From: Nocardia sp. XZ_19_385
GTDB lineage: Bacteria; Actinomycetota; Actinomycetes; Mycobacteriales; Mycobacteriaceae
NCBI RefSeq assembly: GCF_015355755.1
Contig: NZ_JACVEE010000001.1
Coordinates: 1,488,001 to 1,552,000, forward strand
Direction of reading: 5' to 3'
DNA: 64,000 nt
Shown: positions 35,334 through 44,882 of the stretch, in pieces
How the letters are laid out: each line of letters begins with the position of its first letter
Position numbering within the stretch: position 1 is the stretch's first letter
Notes under the pieces: generated by a model
Told to the model about the DNA's origin: nothing
The model's input: the letters and a program-made list of their open reading frames with translations, nothing else
Database searches by the model: none
Program-made: the position numbers and the translations under genes

Positions 35334-38300
35334 GTGGCATCCACGGCGACCAAGTTGCTGAAGGAGATCGAAGCGCTGTCGGTACCTGCGCGGCGCCGCG
35401 CGGTCGCGACCTGCGCACTGCGCCTGCGGGGGACCGGGGAGCTCACGGGTCTGCTGGCCGAGTTGACCGAGCGCGGGCACTACGAACAGGTGCTCGCCAT
35501 CCATCTGGCGGTGGTCGCGGGTGAGCGGGAATTCCTGCTGCGCCGCCTCGATTCGGAATCCCCGGAGTTGGCGGCTCGCGCGGTGAACGCACTGGTGCGC
35601 TCCGAAGTCGAGCTGGAAGCGCTGATCGATCGCCTACCTCGGATGTCGCATCGGACCCGCCGCGCGATGTACCGCGCCTTGGCCCGAGCCAAGGGCTCTT
35701 ATGTGGCCGACCCACTGCTGCCCGAGATCCGGCGGCTCTACGGCGATGGCGAGGCCGCGCGAATCCTGCCGTATTGCTCCGACCTGACAGTCGCCAAGTA
35801 TTTGCCAGAGCTCGCATACGCGGTGCCGGACTGGCCCGCCCTGGGCCGCAGGCACATCGGAATCGTGCTCGACTACGCCGAGGAACTCGCCACCGCCGCC
35901 ACCGAATCCGAGTGGCAGGAGCTGTGGTCGCGGGTCGGCGCCTGTGCGCGGACCGCCGCCGAACACCAGCCCGGACGGCTACTCGCCTTGGCGGCGCGCG
36001 CGATCCGGCACACCACGGTCCATCAGCTCCAGCCCATCGGTGGCCGCCTGGCCCGCCACGACCTGGATGCCGTGGTCGCGCTCGTGTTGCACCCGTCCGG
36101 CCACGGCGCCGGTTTGTTCGGAAAGGCCCTGTGGCTCGCGTTGCGCGAGTTGCCCGATGAGCGTCTGATCGCCCTCTGTGCTGTCTACCCCCATTACCAC
36201 CGTGCGAGTTTTCTCCGGGCGCTCGCGCCGTCCCGCCGGACCGCTGTCGTGCGCGCCGTCTTCGCCCGCCCGGGTGTCGATCCGGCCGCCTTCGACTCGA
36301 CCCTGCTCGACCTGCTCCCCCGGCAGGAACGCGCCGAGCTCGCGCGGGAACTGCTCGGCCGGCCGGGCGGCTCCGAGGTGCAGGCGGTCCGCGACCGGCT
36401 CACCGCCCGATTGCCTTGGGACGAGGCACAACCCGTGCTGGCCGAAGCTATCCGCCGGCCCACCGCCGACGAACGCGCGTACGCCTATCCACTGCTGATC
36501 ACCTCCGCCTTCGGTACCCGGGACCCAGCGGTCCTCGGCGCGCTCCTGGAACTACTGCGCCGGTTGCGCAATGAACAGGATCCCGTGCGCGCCCAGGCTT
36601 TACAGGCCCTCGCCGCGGTGCCCCCGACCCTGCTCCGCATCGAACACCTCCCCGCTCTGGAACAGCTGTGCGGTGACGCGCTGCAGGCGCGGGACCGCTC
36701 GTACGGCACCACGGCCACCGTCGGCGCGCTCGCCCGCCTGCTGTTGGTTCGCGCGGTCGGCCCGGCCGGCGACCAAGCTTTCGCCGATACCGCACTGCGC
36801 TCGATGGAACTGCTTGCCGCACATACCGTCCGGTTGCCTCTCTCGGGCCTGCACGAGAACCTCCCCCGCGGCGCCGAACAGCGCTTGTTCGAGGCGCTGC
36901 GGCGCCGGCTGGACAACGACACAGCTCGCGACGACTGGGTCCTCACCCTGGATCTCGCCTCGGGCCTGGACAAACGCGCCTGGAATGTCGCGGACCTGCA
37001 GCGTTTGGTGCTGCGTGCCTGCGAGGCCAGCGACGACGCCGTGGTGCGCCGGGCGGTCGACCTCACCTTGCGCAATCCGGCGACCCGAGACGATCGCCTG
37101 ACGGCATTGCTGAAGCGGGACCGCTCCCTGATCACCCTGCCGCCGGTGCAGCGGTTGATCGGCGCACGCCGAACCGATCTGCTCGAATCGCTGCTCGGCG
37201 CGGCCACGCCGGGACGCTTCCTTTCCTCGAAAGTGCGCTTTGTGCCGACCTTTTCGGGTGGGTTCGGCGCCTGGACCGCGCACCAGGTCGAGCAGTACGC
37301 GCGACTGCTGAGCGCGCACGCCGACCACCGCAAGTCCTCGATGTGGGAGAAAGCCTGGGCGGTACGGCGATTGGGCCGCCTGCCGGACAGCTTCGAGCGC
37401 CTGGCCGGGTATGTCGAGCATCCCGAACTCACTGTGTCCGAAGCCGCGTTGACCGCGCTGGGGCGTAGCGCACAACCCGAGCGCGCACTCCCCCTGCTCG
37501 CCGGCCACGTCGACTCCGATCGGGCCCGCGTGGCGGTGAGCAGCATCTCGACCTGCGCGAAAGGCATTGCCCCCGACCGGCTCGCGGTCGCCGCGGCGCC
37601 CCTGTTGAACTCGCGCAAGATCACCGCCAACAAGGAGGGCGCGCGACTGCTGGCCGAGTTGCACGCCCCCGAGGCGATGGCCGCGCTCCAGGAGATCTGG
37701 CAGCGGCCGGGCCAGCATCGGGATGTGCGGCGCGCGGTGGTGTTCGCGTGCCGGTTCCTGCTGGATCGGGCCGTGGCCTGGGAGGTGCTGACCGAGGCCG
37801 CCACCGATCCCGGGGTGGCCGGGGAGATCCTGAATTTCGCGCCTCGTCTGCTGCCGATCGAGCAGCGTCGGCGCATGGCCAGTCTGATCCTGGAGATGGC
37901 GCGCAGCACCGATACCCAGCTCGCGTCCTTGGCGATCGCGGCGTTGCCGCAGTGGAGCCGGTGGAGTCCGCCCGAGACGACGGACGAGCTGGTGCGCCGC
38001 GTCTGCGACCTCAGCGAACTGGGTGTGTGGCGGGCGAGCGGGCAGACGCTGGTCAGTCTCGCCACTGTCACCGACGACCCCTCGGCCCTCCTGACCGCGG
38101 TGCGCCAGCTGCTGGCGGCGAGCGACTTCACGTTGCCCGGTCGTGACCTGCCCGCGCGACAACGCTTGTCCGCCTTGGTATCTCAGCTGTCCGGTGCGGC
38201 GCAGTGGTCGGCGGCCGGTCGGAACGCCGCAGTGGCCGTGGCGGCCGAGTTGGGTGCCGAACCGCTCTGGCGGCAGTCGGGCATCGACCTGTATCTAGCC

Positions 38301-38642
38301 GGAATTCGCTGGGATGAACCGGAATCCACGATCGAGTCGCTGCGCCGGGCAGGCGCGCTCGCCGACGGCGTGCTGGTCTGCCATCCGGCACGGCAACTGG
38401 AGCGCGCCCTACTTCCGGGGACGCTGCGAACGACTGCCGCCGCCACCATGCTCGATATCGCCCAAGCCCTGGCCGATAGCAGCGATCTGGCTACTGCCTA
38501 TTCCGCAGTATCGCTGATCTCCATGTGCGGCAAACATTTCGGCTGGTCGCCGACCTGGACGGAATTGCTGCTTCGAATGCGCGCGCATAACAAGATCGAT
38601 ATTCGCGCGGCGGCTTCGGCGGAATTCATGGTTGCCGAATAG
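35334..38642 (+). CDS. giant HEAT/ARM-repeat protein of unknown function
   Basis: The 1102-residue protein has no signal peptide or membrane helix. It is almost wholly alpha-helical solenoid: repeats such as LLRRLDSESPELAARAVNALVRSEVE, QALQALAAVPPTLLRIEHLPALEQL and PELTVSEAALTALGRSAQPERALPLLAGH recur with 35-45-residue spacing. Leu, Ala and Arg dominate. I see no catalytic motif, so a scaffold or protein-binding role is likely. GTG 35334 follows GGGGGTGGTGG and gives MASTATKLLKEIEAL. Codon use is typical of the genome. A perfect hairpin follows the stop. It stands alone between the PhnF-like regulator and a DUF4254 gene. Confidence 0.8.
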   Translation: MASTATKLLKEIEALSVPARRRAVATCALRLRGTGELTGLLAELTERGHYEQVLAIHLAVVAGEREFLLRRLDSESPELAARAVNALVRSEVELEALIDRLPRMSHRTRRAMYRALARAKGSYVADPLLPEIRRLYGDGEAARILPYCSDLTVAKYLPELAYAVPDWPALGRRHIGIVLDYAEELATAATESEWQELWSRVGACARTAAEHQPGRLLALAARAIRHTTVHQLQPIGGRLARHDLDAVVALVLHPSGHGAGLFGKALWLALRELPDERLIALCAVYPHYHRASFLRALAPSRRTAVVRAVFARPGVDPAAFDSTLLDLLPRQERAELARELLGRPGGSEVQAVRDRLTARLPWDEAQPVLAEAIRRPTADERAYAYPLLITSAFGTRDPAVLGALLELLRRLRNEQDPVRAQALQALAAVPPTLLRIEHLPALEQLCGDALQARDRSYGTTATVGALARLLLVRAVGPAGDQAFADTALRSMELLAAHTVRLPLSGLHENLPRGAEQRLFEALRRRLDNDTARDDWVLTLDLASGLDKRAWNVADLQRLVLRACEASDDAVVRRAVDLTLRNPATRDDRLTALLKRDRSLITLPPVQRLIGARRTDLLESLLGAATPGRFLSSKVRFVPTFSGGFGAWTAHQVEQYARLLSAHADHRKSSMWEKAWAVRRLGRLPDSFERLAGYVEHPELTVSEAALTALGRSAQPERALPLLAGHVDSDRARVAVSSISTCAKGIAPDRLAVAAAPLLNSRKITANKEGARLLAELHAPEAMAALQEIWQRPGQHRDVRRAVVFACRFLLDRAVAWEVLTEAATDPGVAGEILNFAPRLLPIEQRRRMASLILEMARSTDTQLASLAIAALPQWSRWSPPETTDELVRRVCDLSELGVWRASGQTLVSLATVTDDPSALLTAVRQLLAASDFTLPGRDLPARQRLSALVSQLSGAAQWSAAGRNAAVAVAAELGAEPLWRQSGIDLYLAGIRWDEPESTIESLRRAGALADGVLVCHPARQLERALLPGTLRTTAAATMLDIAQALADSSDLATAYSAVSLISMCGKHFGWSPTWTELLLRMRAHNKIDIRAAASAEFMVAE

Positions 38643-38659
38643 AAACCCGAATCAGCGGC

Positions 38660-38694
38660 GGGCGTGCCGCGCCAGTCGACCACGCGGCACGCCG
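38660..38694. terminator. hairpin after the HEAT-repeat gene
   Basis: GCGTGCCGCG at 38662-38671 pairs perfectly with CGCGGCACGC at 38683-38692 around an 11-nt loop. It lies 20 bp after the stop, between convergent genes. Confidence 0.7.
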
Positions 38695-38849
38695 GGCGGG
38701 GCGCCCCGTTGCGCCCGCCGTCAATGCCGGCGGCGTTTGCATCCTGGCGGAAACATTGGTCGGATGAATCCGTCAGGGACGCCGCCATATCCGGCAGTGA
38801 CGCTATTGGAGCAGTGTCACTGTCCGGACGAAAGACGTGTCGTGCCGAG

Positions 38850-39293
38850 TCACTGTTCCGGCAATCGACGTCGGCCTCCGGCCACGTCGGTTACCAGATC
38901 AGTGTAGCCGTCAACAAGTTCTGCCAGGTGGTACCAATGTTTATGGGTATTGTCGCTGCGCGGCCCGGAGGCATCGATGGCCTTGTTGGCATCGACCCAG
39001 CTGCGCGCCATGCGATCGACCACCGCCCCGAGGCTTTCGGTGTGCAGTGACGCGCCATTGCGGTGCTGCGGCACCTCCGCCGCGACCCAATCATTGATGT
39101 CATCGACGAGTTCGGTTCGACGGCAATCGATTTCAGCGATAAGAAACGCATCGCGCACTTGACTGCGCCGTGCGTGCAGTTCCGCGAGTGCGTGCGCCGA
39201 GCGCAGCAACTCCCGATCCAGGAAGCGGCGCCCCTGGAATGCGCACAACAATTGCGGTGCCGTTGGCAACGCCCCCACCGTGGGGGCGCTCAT
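38850..39293 (-). CDS. DUF4254 family protein
   Basis: The 147-residue soluble protein contains AHALAELHARRSQVRDAFLIAEIDCRRTELVDDINDWVA near the middle and LHTESLGAVVDRMARSWVDA followed by HLAELVDGYTDLVTDV near the end. The same order of motifs (RxxxCE...DRRRTQLV.. IDRWV, ESVGQVVDRLAELT, GEMADTYQDLVDGL) occurs in the protein at 44260-44742, so the two are paralogues. DUF4254 has no known function but is common in Nocardia near regulators and peptidases. ATG 39293 is the start. The surrounding DNA is less GC-rich than average. Confidence 0.75.
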   Translation of the reverse strand: MSAPTVGALPTAPQLLCAFQGRRFLDRELLRSAHALAELHARRSQVRDAFLIAEIDCRRTELVDDINDWVAAEVPQHRNGASLHTESLGAVVDRMARSWVDANKAIDASGPRSDNTHKHWYHLAELVDGYTDLVTDVAGGRRRLPEQ

Positions 39294-39881
39294 GGCTTCA
39301 CCCGAAAATTACCCGACACCAACGCTCTGTGTACCAACATGATTGGCTCTCGATTCGGTTATCCCGTGTCGCGGATTGGTAGTTCACAACTACGCTAGCC
39401 GAATCATGCTCTTACAGATGCAAGAACGCAAGAGTGCGTTCGCAAACCGCAGGTGCCATGACATCGGCTGTACAGCAACAACTTCGGCACGCTCATTAGA
39501 TACGCTCAAGGACTCACCGGCCGCGTCTACTGCCCGCTATAGCAACCGTCCAGCATGATCCGAGAGGCTACGGCACCGCGATCAGCGACGCGGCACCGGG
39601 CTCGTGATCGAGAGGCGCATCCGTGGTCGGTGACGGACCCGAGCACGGATGCGCCGCGGAGGACGGACAGCAGCGCTGAGCCGTAGCTGAACGCGGCCAA
39701 CCGCCCACCCGCGGCCCTCGGCACACCCGACTCCCACGCCGTGGACAGTTCCGGCGACGCAGGGCCGAGAGGTCATACGGCAGATCTCGCGACACTCGCT
39801 GCACAGCCCCGGAAATCAGCTAATTGCCAGCTACTCTCCATTCGGACATTCACGACACTCTCGTCCCGGAGGAGGCTTCTG
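39294..39881. other. 588-bp intergenic region, partly AT-rich
   Basis: No reading frame is convincing. It contains a 15-bp palindrome GTAGTT-CAC-AACTAC (39379-39393), a GAACGCA/TGCGTTC hairpin (39424-39441) and a perfect 12-bp stem GGCGCATCCGTG (39614-39625 with 39644-39655). The first 250 bp are clearly richer in A and T. It separates the divergent DUF4254 and GH1 genes. Confidence 0.6.
39379..39393. promoter_or_regulatory. palindrome GTAGTTCACAACTAC, candidate operator
   Basis: Perfect 6-bp arms surround a 3-bp spacer upstream of the minus-strand DUF4254 gene. It could be the site of the XRE-type regulator at 41295, but this is only inferred from proximity. Confidence 0.4.
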
Positions 39882-41192
39882 GTGCGCATCCGGCTGCAAC
39901 GCCTGGCCCTGGTGGGGCTCGTCACCGCCGCCACGCTGCTTCCCACTGCCACGACCACCGCGGTACCGGTCGCACCGGCCGCGGCCACCGACGCCGGGCT
40001 CGGCGCGAACTTCTGGTGGGGTGTGGCCGCGTCCGGGTTCCAATCCGAGGGCGCCGCACCCGACTCGAACTGGCTGCGCTATATCGGGGCAAATCCGGAG
40101 TGGGACCGCTATGCGGACTCCGTGGACTTCCGATCCCGCTACGCCCACGACATCCAGCTCGCCGCCGGACTGGGCTCGAAGGTGTTCCGCATCGGCATCG
40201 AATGGGCCCGGGTGCAGCCCACCCCGGACAAGTGGGACGAGAACGCATTCGTCTTCTACGACCAGGTGGTCAAGGCGATCGTCGACGCCGGCATGCACCC
40301 CATGCTGACCCTCGACCACTGGGTGTACCCCGGCTGGGTGCAGGACCAAGGGGGCTGGGGCAACCCCGGCATGGTCGAGCAGTGGCTGGCCAGCGCCCGT
40401 ATGGTGGTCGATCGTTTCGCCAAGCGAAATCCGGTGTGGGTCACCATCAACGAGCCGGTCGCCTACATCACGCACGAGGCACGGCAGAACGACACCGACC
40501 CCGAACAGATGCTCAACCGGGTCGCCGACGCGCACAACGCCATCTACGACTACATCCATCGCGTGCAGCCCGACGCGATGGTCACCAGCAATGTCGGTTA
40601 TGTCGCCGGCGCCGAGGCCGAGGTCAACGGTCCGCTCATGCAGCGCATCGCCGCCAAACTCGACTTCATCGGCATCGACTACTACTTCGGACACACACCA
40701 CCCGGCTCCGTGGCCGCCGATCGCCCCCGCGGCATGTGGGAACTACCGATCAGCCCCGAGGGCATCTACTTCGCGCTGCAACACTATTCGCGCCTGTACC
40801 CGGGCAAGTCGCTGTGGATCGTGGAGAACGGCATGCCCACCGAGGACGGCAAACCCCGCGCCGACGGATACACCCGCTCCAACCATTTGAGCGACACCGT
40901 CTACTGGCTGCAACGCGCGAAAGCCGACGGCATGAAGGTCGTCGGCTACAACTACTGGTCGATCACCGACAACTATGAATGGAGCTCCTACACACCCCGT
41001 TTCGGGCTCTATACCGTCGATGTCCGCACCGACCCCGGCCTCGAGCGCCGCCCCACCGACGCGGTCGACACCTACCGCCGGATCATCGCCACCGGCGGGG
41101 TCCCCACCGGCTACGTCCCGGTGCGCGCACCCTCCGACTGCGCGCTGGTCGACCCGCCCGCCAGCTGCGACTCCCCCGTCAAGGTGCCGTAA
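39882..41192 (+). CDS. secreted glycoside hydrolase family 1 protein
   Basis: The 436-residue protein has a Sec signal (RLALVGLVTAATLLPTATT, cleavage near AAATDA), so it is exported. The GH1 retaining catalytic pair is present: acid/base Glu in TINEPVAY near residue 190 and nucleophile Glu in LWIVENGMP near 317. FWWGVAASGFQSEG near the N-terminus and GYNYWSITDNYEWSSY near the C-terminus are also GH1 landmarks. It likely acts on a beta-glycoside outside the cell. GTG 39882 has GGAGGAGG upstream. Cysteines near the C-terminus (DCALVDPPASCD) may form a disulfide. Confidence 0.9.
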   Translation: MRIRLQRLALVGLVTAATLLPTATTTAVPVAPAAATDAGLGANFWWGVAASGFQSEGAAPDSNWLRYIGANPEWDRYADSVDFRSRYAHDIQLAAGLGSKVFRIGIEWARVQPTPDKWDENAFVFYDQVVKAIVDAGMHPMLTLDHWVYPGWVQDQGGWGNPGMVEQWLASARMVVDRFAKRNPVWVTINEPVAYITHEARQNDTDPEQMLNRVADAHNAIYDYIHRVQPDAMVTSNVGYVAGAEAEVNGPLMQRIAAKLDFIGIDYYFGHTPPGSVAADRPRGMWELPISPEGIYFALQHYSRLYPGKSLWIVENGMPTEDGKPRADGYTRSNHLSDTVYWLQRAKADGMKVVGYNYWSITDNYEWSSYTPRFGLYTVDVRTDPGLERRPTDAVDTYRRIIATGGVPTGYVPVRAPSDCALVDPPASCDSPVKVP

Positions 41193-41294
41193 CCGGGTCG
41201 GCCGCAACCCGCTCGGACAAACTGACCACTTTTCCCGCGCAAATCTGCTGCACTGGGTGAGCTCTCACGTTTGCACTGGGAAAGGACTGTCTAC

Positions 41295-42155
41295 ATGGCG
41301 GGCAAGCGCACCGTCCTCACCGCGGGTTTGCGCCGCCTGGCCGCGCTGCTGTTCGAGATGCGCGAAGGTGTCGGGCTCAGCAAGGAAGAGGTCAGCGGCA
41401 AGACCGGGATCAATGTCACCACGCTGTATCGCATCGAGGCGGCCCAAGCCCGTCCACAGCGGCGCACCCTGATGACATTGCTCGATATGTACGGGGTGGA
41501 ACAGGAACGACGTAAGTATGCCCTGGATTTGCTGACGGACGCGCAGAAACCAGGAATGTCGCGACCCTGGGAAGGCAACCTGACCGAGGTCTACGCCGCG
41601 TACATCAACTTCGAAGCCGAGGCGCTCTCGGCTCGGCACTACCAGACCTCGTATATCCCGGGCCTGCTGCAGACCCCGCAGTACGCCATGGCGGTCATCG
41701 ACACCACCATGCCGAAGGTCGAGGCCTCCATCATGGAGAGCCGCGCCCAAGCCCGGATCGAACGCGCCCGCGTGCTCAGCAAGGACGACCCGCTGGAGCT
41801 GTGGGTCGTCCTCGACGAAGCCGCGATCCGGCGGGTGGTCGGCGGGCCGGAGGTCATGCACGGCCAGCTGGAGAAGCTGCTCCTGGAGGGCAAGCGGAAA
41901 AACGTTATCCTGCAGATACTTCCGTTCGACGCGGGCGCGCACCCGGGGATGGCGGGCTCGTTCACGCTGGTGGACTTCCCGAAGCCGGAGGACCCGGAGC
42001 TGGTGTACGTCGAAGGCATCGCGGGTGACGAACTCATCGAAGGTCACGCCGAGATCCGGCGCTTCGGCGTGATCTTCGATCAACTCCGGGCGATGGCCCT
42101 CAGCCCGCGCGACTCCTCGGCCCGCATCGAGAAGATTGCCGAAGGGATGCAGTAG
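41295..42155 (+). CDS. XRE-family regulator with DUF5753 domain
   Basis: The 286-residue protein has an N-terminal helix-turn-helix at residues about 10-70 (LRRLAALLFEMREGVGLSKEEVSGKTGINVTTLYRIE in pieces) and a DUF5753 domain from about 90 onwards, with YIPGLLQTPQYA and ILPFDAGAHPGMAGSFTLVDF. This architecture is abundant in Nocardia and Streptomyces, typically paired with small partner proteins; none of the DUF397 type is adjacent here. ATG 41295 has AAAGG about 9 nt upstream. The upstream region has GTGAG-CT-CTCAC and a repeated TGCACTGGG. Confidence 0.88.
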   Translation: MAGKRTVLTAGLRRLAALLFEMREGVGLSKEEVSGKTGINVTTLYRIEAAQARPQRRTLMTLLDMYGVEQERRKYALDLLTDAQKPGMSRPWEGNLTEVYAAYINFEAEALSARHYQTSYIPGLLQTPQYAMAVIDTTMPKVEASIMESRAQARIERARVLSKDDPLELWVVLDEAAIRRVVGGPEVMHGQLEKLLLEGKRKNVILQILPFDAGAHPGMAGSFTLVDFPKPEDPELVYVEGIAGDELIEGHAEIRRFGVIFDQLRAMALSPRDSSARIEKIAEGMQ

Positions 42156-42260
42156 GGCTGAAGATCACCGCTACGACACGAAAGTCCCTGACCTGCGAAT
42201 AGTTTCGCTCAGAAACGGGTAGTCTCCTTTGTCCGGATGTCGTACAGAGGAGCACCCCTC

Positions 42261-43670
42261 ATGGCCGATGTGACCGCTGAACCCGCTGCCCAAGAACAAC
42301 CGTCGCTCAAACGGGTGATGGGGCCGTGGTTGCTCCTGCTCTTCGTCGTAGGCGACATCCTCGGCAGCGGCGTCTACTCGCTGACCGGCAAGGTCGCCGG
42401 CCATGTCGGCGGCGCGGTCTGGGTGCCGTTCGTGGTCGCGTTCCTGATCGCGCTGGTCACCGGACTCAGTTATCTGGAACTGGTCACCAAATATCCCCAG
42501 GCCGCCGGCGCCGCGCTGTACACGCACAAAGCGTTCGGCATCCACTTCCTCACCTTCATGGTCGCCTTCGCGGTCATGAGCTCCGGCATCACCTCGGCCG
42601 CCACCGCGGCCCGCGCCTTCGCCGCCAACTTCGCCGAGGCCTTCGACCTCGATCTCGGCACCGGAATCGGCGTCACGCTGGTGGCGCTCGCGTTCATGCT
42701 GCTGCTCGCCGCGGTCAACCTGCGCGGCGTCTCCGAGGGCGTCAAAATCAATGTGCTGCTCACCTGCGTGGAGTTGACCGGCCTGCTGATCGTCATCGGA
42801 ATCGGCATGTGGGCCTTGGGTTTCGGCGACGGCGACTTCAGCCGCGTCACCGAGTTCGAGACCGGCGACCGCTCGGCGCTGGGCGGTGTCATCGTGGCGA
42901 CCACCCTCGCCTTCTACGCGATGGTCGGTTTCGAGGACTCGGTGAACATGGCCGAGGAATGCAAACAGCCCTCGCGCATCTTCCCGAAGGTGCTGCTGAC
43001 CGGGTTGCTGATCACCGTCCTGGTCTATGTGCTGGTCTCGATCACCGCCGTCGCGCTGGTTCCGGTCGAGGACCTCGCCAAGGGGGATACGCCGCTGCTG
43101 CAAGTGGTCGAGGTCGGCGCGCCCGGGTTCCCGACGCACATCTTCGCCGTCATCTCCATGTTCGCGGTCGCCAATACGGCACTGATCAACATGCTGATGG
43201 CCAGCCGGCTGCTCTACGGCCTGGCCAAGCAGCGGGTCATCCCGCGGCAGCTCGGCAATGTCAACCACTCCCGCCGCACCCCGCACATCGCGATCCTGTT
43301 CACCACCGTGCTCGCACTCGGCCTCATCTTCTTCGTCAGCAAGGTCGCCGAGCTGGGCGGTACCACCGCGCTGCTGCTGCTCGCGGTGTTCACCGTGGTG
43401 AACATCGCGGTGCTGGTACTGCGCCGAGATCCGGTGGAGCACGACCATTTCCGCACGCCCACGGTGCTGCCGATCGTCGGCGCGCTCACCTGCGGGTTCC
43501 TGGTGACCCCCTACACCGACCGCAATCCGGACCAGTACGCCATCGCCGGCGTCCTGCTCGCCATCGGCGTCGGGCTGTGGCTGGTCAACTATCTCGCGCT
43601 GCGCTTCTCCGGGTCCGAGCCGCCGTCGAACAAACCGCAGGCGGACATCACCCCGGCTCCGGAGCTGTAG
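42261..43670 (+). CDS. APC-family amino-acid permease
   Basis: This 469-residue membrane protein has twelve predicted helices. APC landmarks are LLFVVGDILGSGVYSLTGKVAG in helix 1, the SYLELVTKYPQAAGAALYTHKAFG segment in helices 2-3, and a substrate-site helix 6 region TTLAFYAMVGFEDSVNMAEECKQPSR. A short soluble C-terminal tail is rich in Pro. It would import an amino acid or amine by proton symport; the substrate is not evident. ATG 42261 is preceded by GAGG. Confidence 0.9.
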   Translation: MADVTAEPAAQEQPSLKRVMGPWLLLLFVVGDILGSGVYSLTGKVAGHVGGAVWVPFVVAFLIALVTGLSYLELVTKYPQAAGAALYTHKAFGIHFLTFMVAFAVMSSGITSAATAARAFAANFAEAFDLDLGTGIGVTLVALAFMLLLAAVNLRGVSEGVKINVLLTCVELTGLLIVIGIGMWALGFGDGDFSRVTEFETGDRSALGGVIVATTLAFYAMVGFEDSVNMAEECKQPSRIFPKVLLTGLLITVLVYVLVSITAVALVPVEDLAKGDTPLLQVVEVGAPGFPTHIFAVISMFAVANTALINMLMASRLLYGLAKQRVIPRQLGNVNHSRRTPHIAILFTTVLALGLIFFVSKVAELGGTTALLLLAVFTVVNIAVLVLRRDPVEHDHFRTPTVLPIVGALTCGFLVTPYTDRNPDQYAIAGVLLAIGVGLWLVNYLALRFSGSEPPSNKPQADITPAPEL

Positions 43671-43762
43671 AACCGGCGCCCGAATTGCGGGGAATCCGAA
43701 CCCATTAGGCGAATCGCGGACGTAACGGTCACGGACGTGACGCGGGGGCGTACGGGTGGGTA

Positions 43763-44263
43763 ATGTGGGCCGCGATGACCAGCATGGAAGCCCGCTTCGG
43801 TGACGCTACCCGGACAGTGCCACTACCTAATCCGTGGAGCCTCAACGCGTACCTCGCCGATGTCGCCGCGTACCGCGGGCGCTCCATTTCGCTGCGTCCG
43901 GTTTCGGCGGAGATGCTGGCCGAAAAGGGCTGCCGGGGAAAGGGTTTGTGGGTAGCCCGCAAACACGACGACATCATCGTCTACGACGGCGCCGCCACCG
44001 ACCGCAACGCCGACCACATCATCCTGCACGAGATCGGGCACATGCTGCTCGGGCACGGCAAGGGTGAGTCCGACCCGGCCGCCACGCTGCCACCCAGCCT
44101 GGCCGCGCTGCTCCCGTCGCTGTCGGTGCAGCATGTGCTGGGCCGCAACGAATTCGGCGTCGACCGCGAGCAGGAAGCGGAGGTGTTCGCCGATATGACG
44201 ATGGTGTACGCGACGCTTCCGCGTCGGCGCGGGCGGGGGTTACGCCTGTTCGGACGCCGCTAG
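43763..44263 (+). CDS. ImmA/IrrE-like metallopeptidase
   Basis: The 166-residue protein holds a zinc-peptidase motif HEIGHMLLGHG near residue 90 (HExxH) and a downstream Glu-rich EQEAEVFADMTMVYA that supplies the third ligand region. DIIVYDGAATDRNADHIILHEIGH is the ImmA/IrrE-type context. Such peptidases often cut XRE repressors, and an XRE/DUF5753 regulator lies 1.6 kb upstream. Starts at 43763, 43775 and 43784 are all possible. It overlaps the convergent DUF4254 gene by 4 nt. Confidence 0.82.
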   Translation: MWAAMTSMEARFGDATRTVPLPNPWSLNAYLADVAAYRGRSISLRPVSAEMLAEKGCRGKGLWVARKHDDIIVYDGAATDRNADHIILHEIGHMLLGHGKGESDPAATLPPSLAALLPSLSVQHVLGRNEFGVDREQEAEVFADMTMVYATLPRRRGRGLRLFGRR

Positions 44264-44742
44264 TGACTGCTTGCAGGTCGCTCGAAAGGGTCCGCAGGTA
44301 GCCAATAGCCGCGGGCGGGGGGTCGGCGTGTACCGGCGCAGAGCCCGTCCACCAAATCCTGGTAGGTGTCGGCCATTTCGCCGACGCGTACCCAGGTGTC
44401 GTAGAACACCGGATCCGGCGCTTGGGACAGCGGGATCGCCTGCGAGGTCAATTCGGCCAGCCGGTCCACCACCTGCCCGACGGATTCGCAGTGCACGTAG
44501 CCGTTGTCCAGCGGTACCGGCGTGACGAGCGTGACCCACCGGTCGATGGCCCGCACCAACTGGGTGCGCCGCCGATCGACTTTCGCCATCTCGCAAGCCG
44601 GTGTGCGTTCCCGAATGACATGCAGCTGTGTGAGTTCGCCCGCTGCGTCCAGCATCGGATGGTCTTCGTGGGGCAGCCCGCGGCAAGCTGCCAGCAGCAG
44701 CTCCTTGCCGGGCACCATCCAGTTGTCATTCGCATCCGTCAT
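44260..44742 (-). CDS. DUF4254 family protein (second copy)
   Basis: The 160-residue protein is a paralogue of 38850-39293, sharing VDRRRTQLVRAIDRWV and VHCESVGQVVDRLAELTSQA with the same spacing, then VGEMADTYQDLVDGL. It has an extra Pro-rich C-terminal tail. The function is unknown. It converges on, and overlaps by 4 nt, the ImmA/IrrE-like gene, which suggests a functional or regulatory link between the two families in this genome. Confidence 0.75.
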   Translation of the reverse strand: MTDANDNWMVPGKELLLAACRGLPHEDHPMLDAAGELTQLHVIRERTPACEMAKVDRRRTQLVRAIDRWVTLVTPVPLDNGYVHCESVGQVVDRLAELTSQAIPLSQAPDPVFYDTWVRVGEMADTYQDLVDGLCAGTRRPPARGYWLPADPFERPASSH

Positions 44743-44882
44743 CGCATCGGCCTCCCACCGACCACCAGGTTCTGACTAGACCCTCTCTGACCAACGCCGG
44801 GAATGGAAGCTGACATCTCCATGGTCCCCCGATTGTCCGCACACCACGCCGAGTTCGCCGAAATACCCGGCCACAGGCGGTT

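Noticed and set aside
36485..38131. 548-codon minus-strand frame inside the HEAT-repeat gene
   Set aside because: Arg/Ser-rich mirror translation; the plus strand has consistent solenoid repeats and a good start.
39406..39558. Small plus-strand gene starting MLLQMQERK
   Set aside because: No Shine-Dalgarno, no family resemblance and poor codon use; better treated as intergenic.
42171..43448. 425-codon minus-strand frame opposite the amino-acid permease
   Set aside because: His/Asp/Gln-rich mirror of twelve clear helices on the plus strand.
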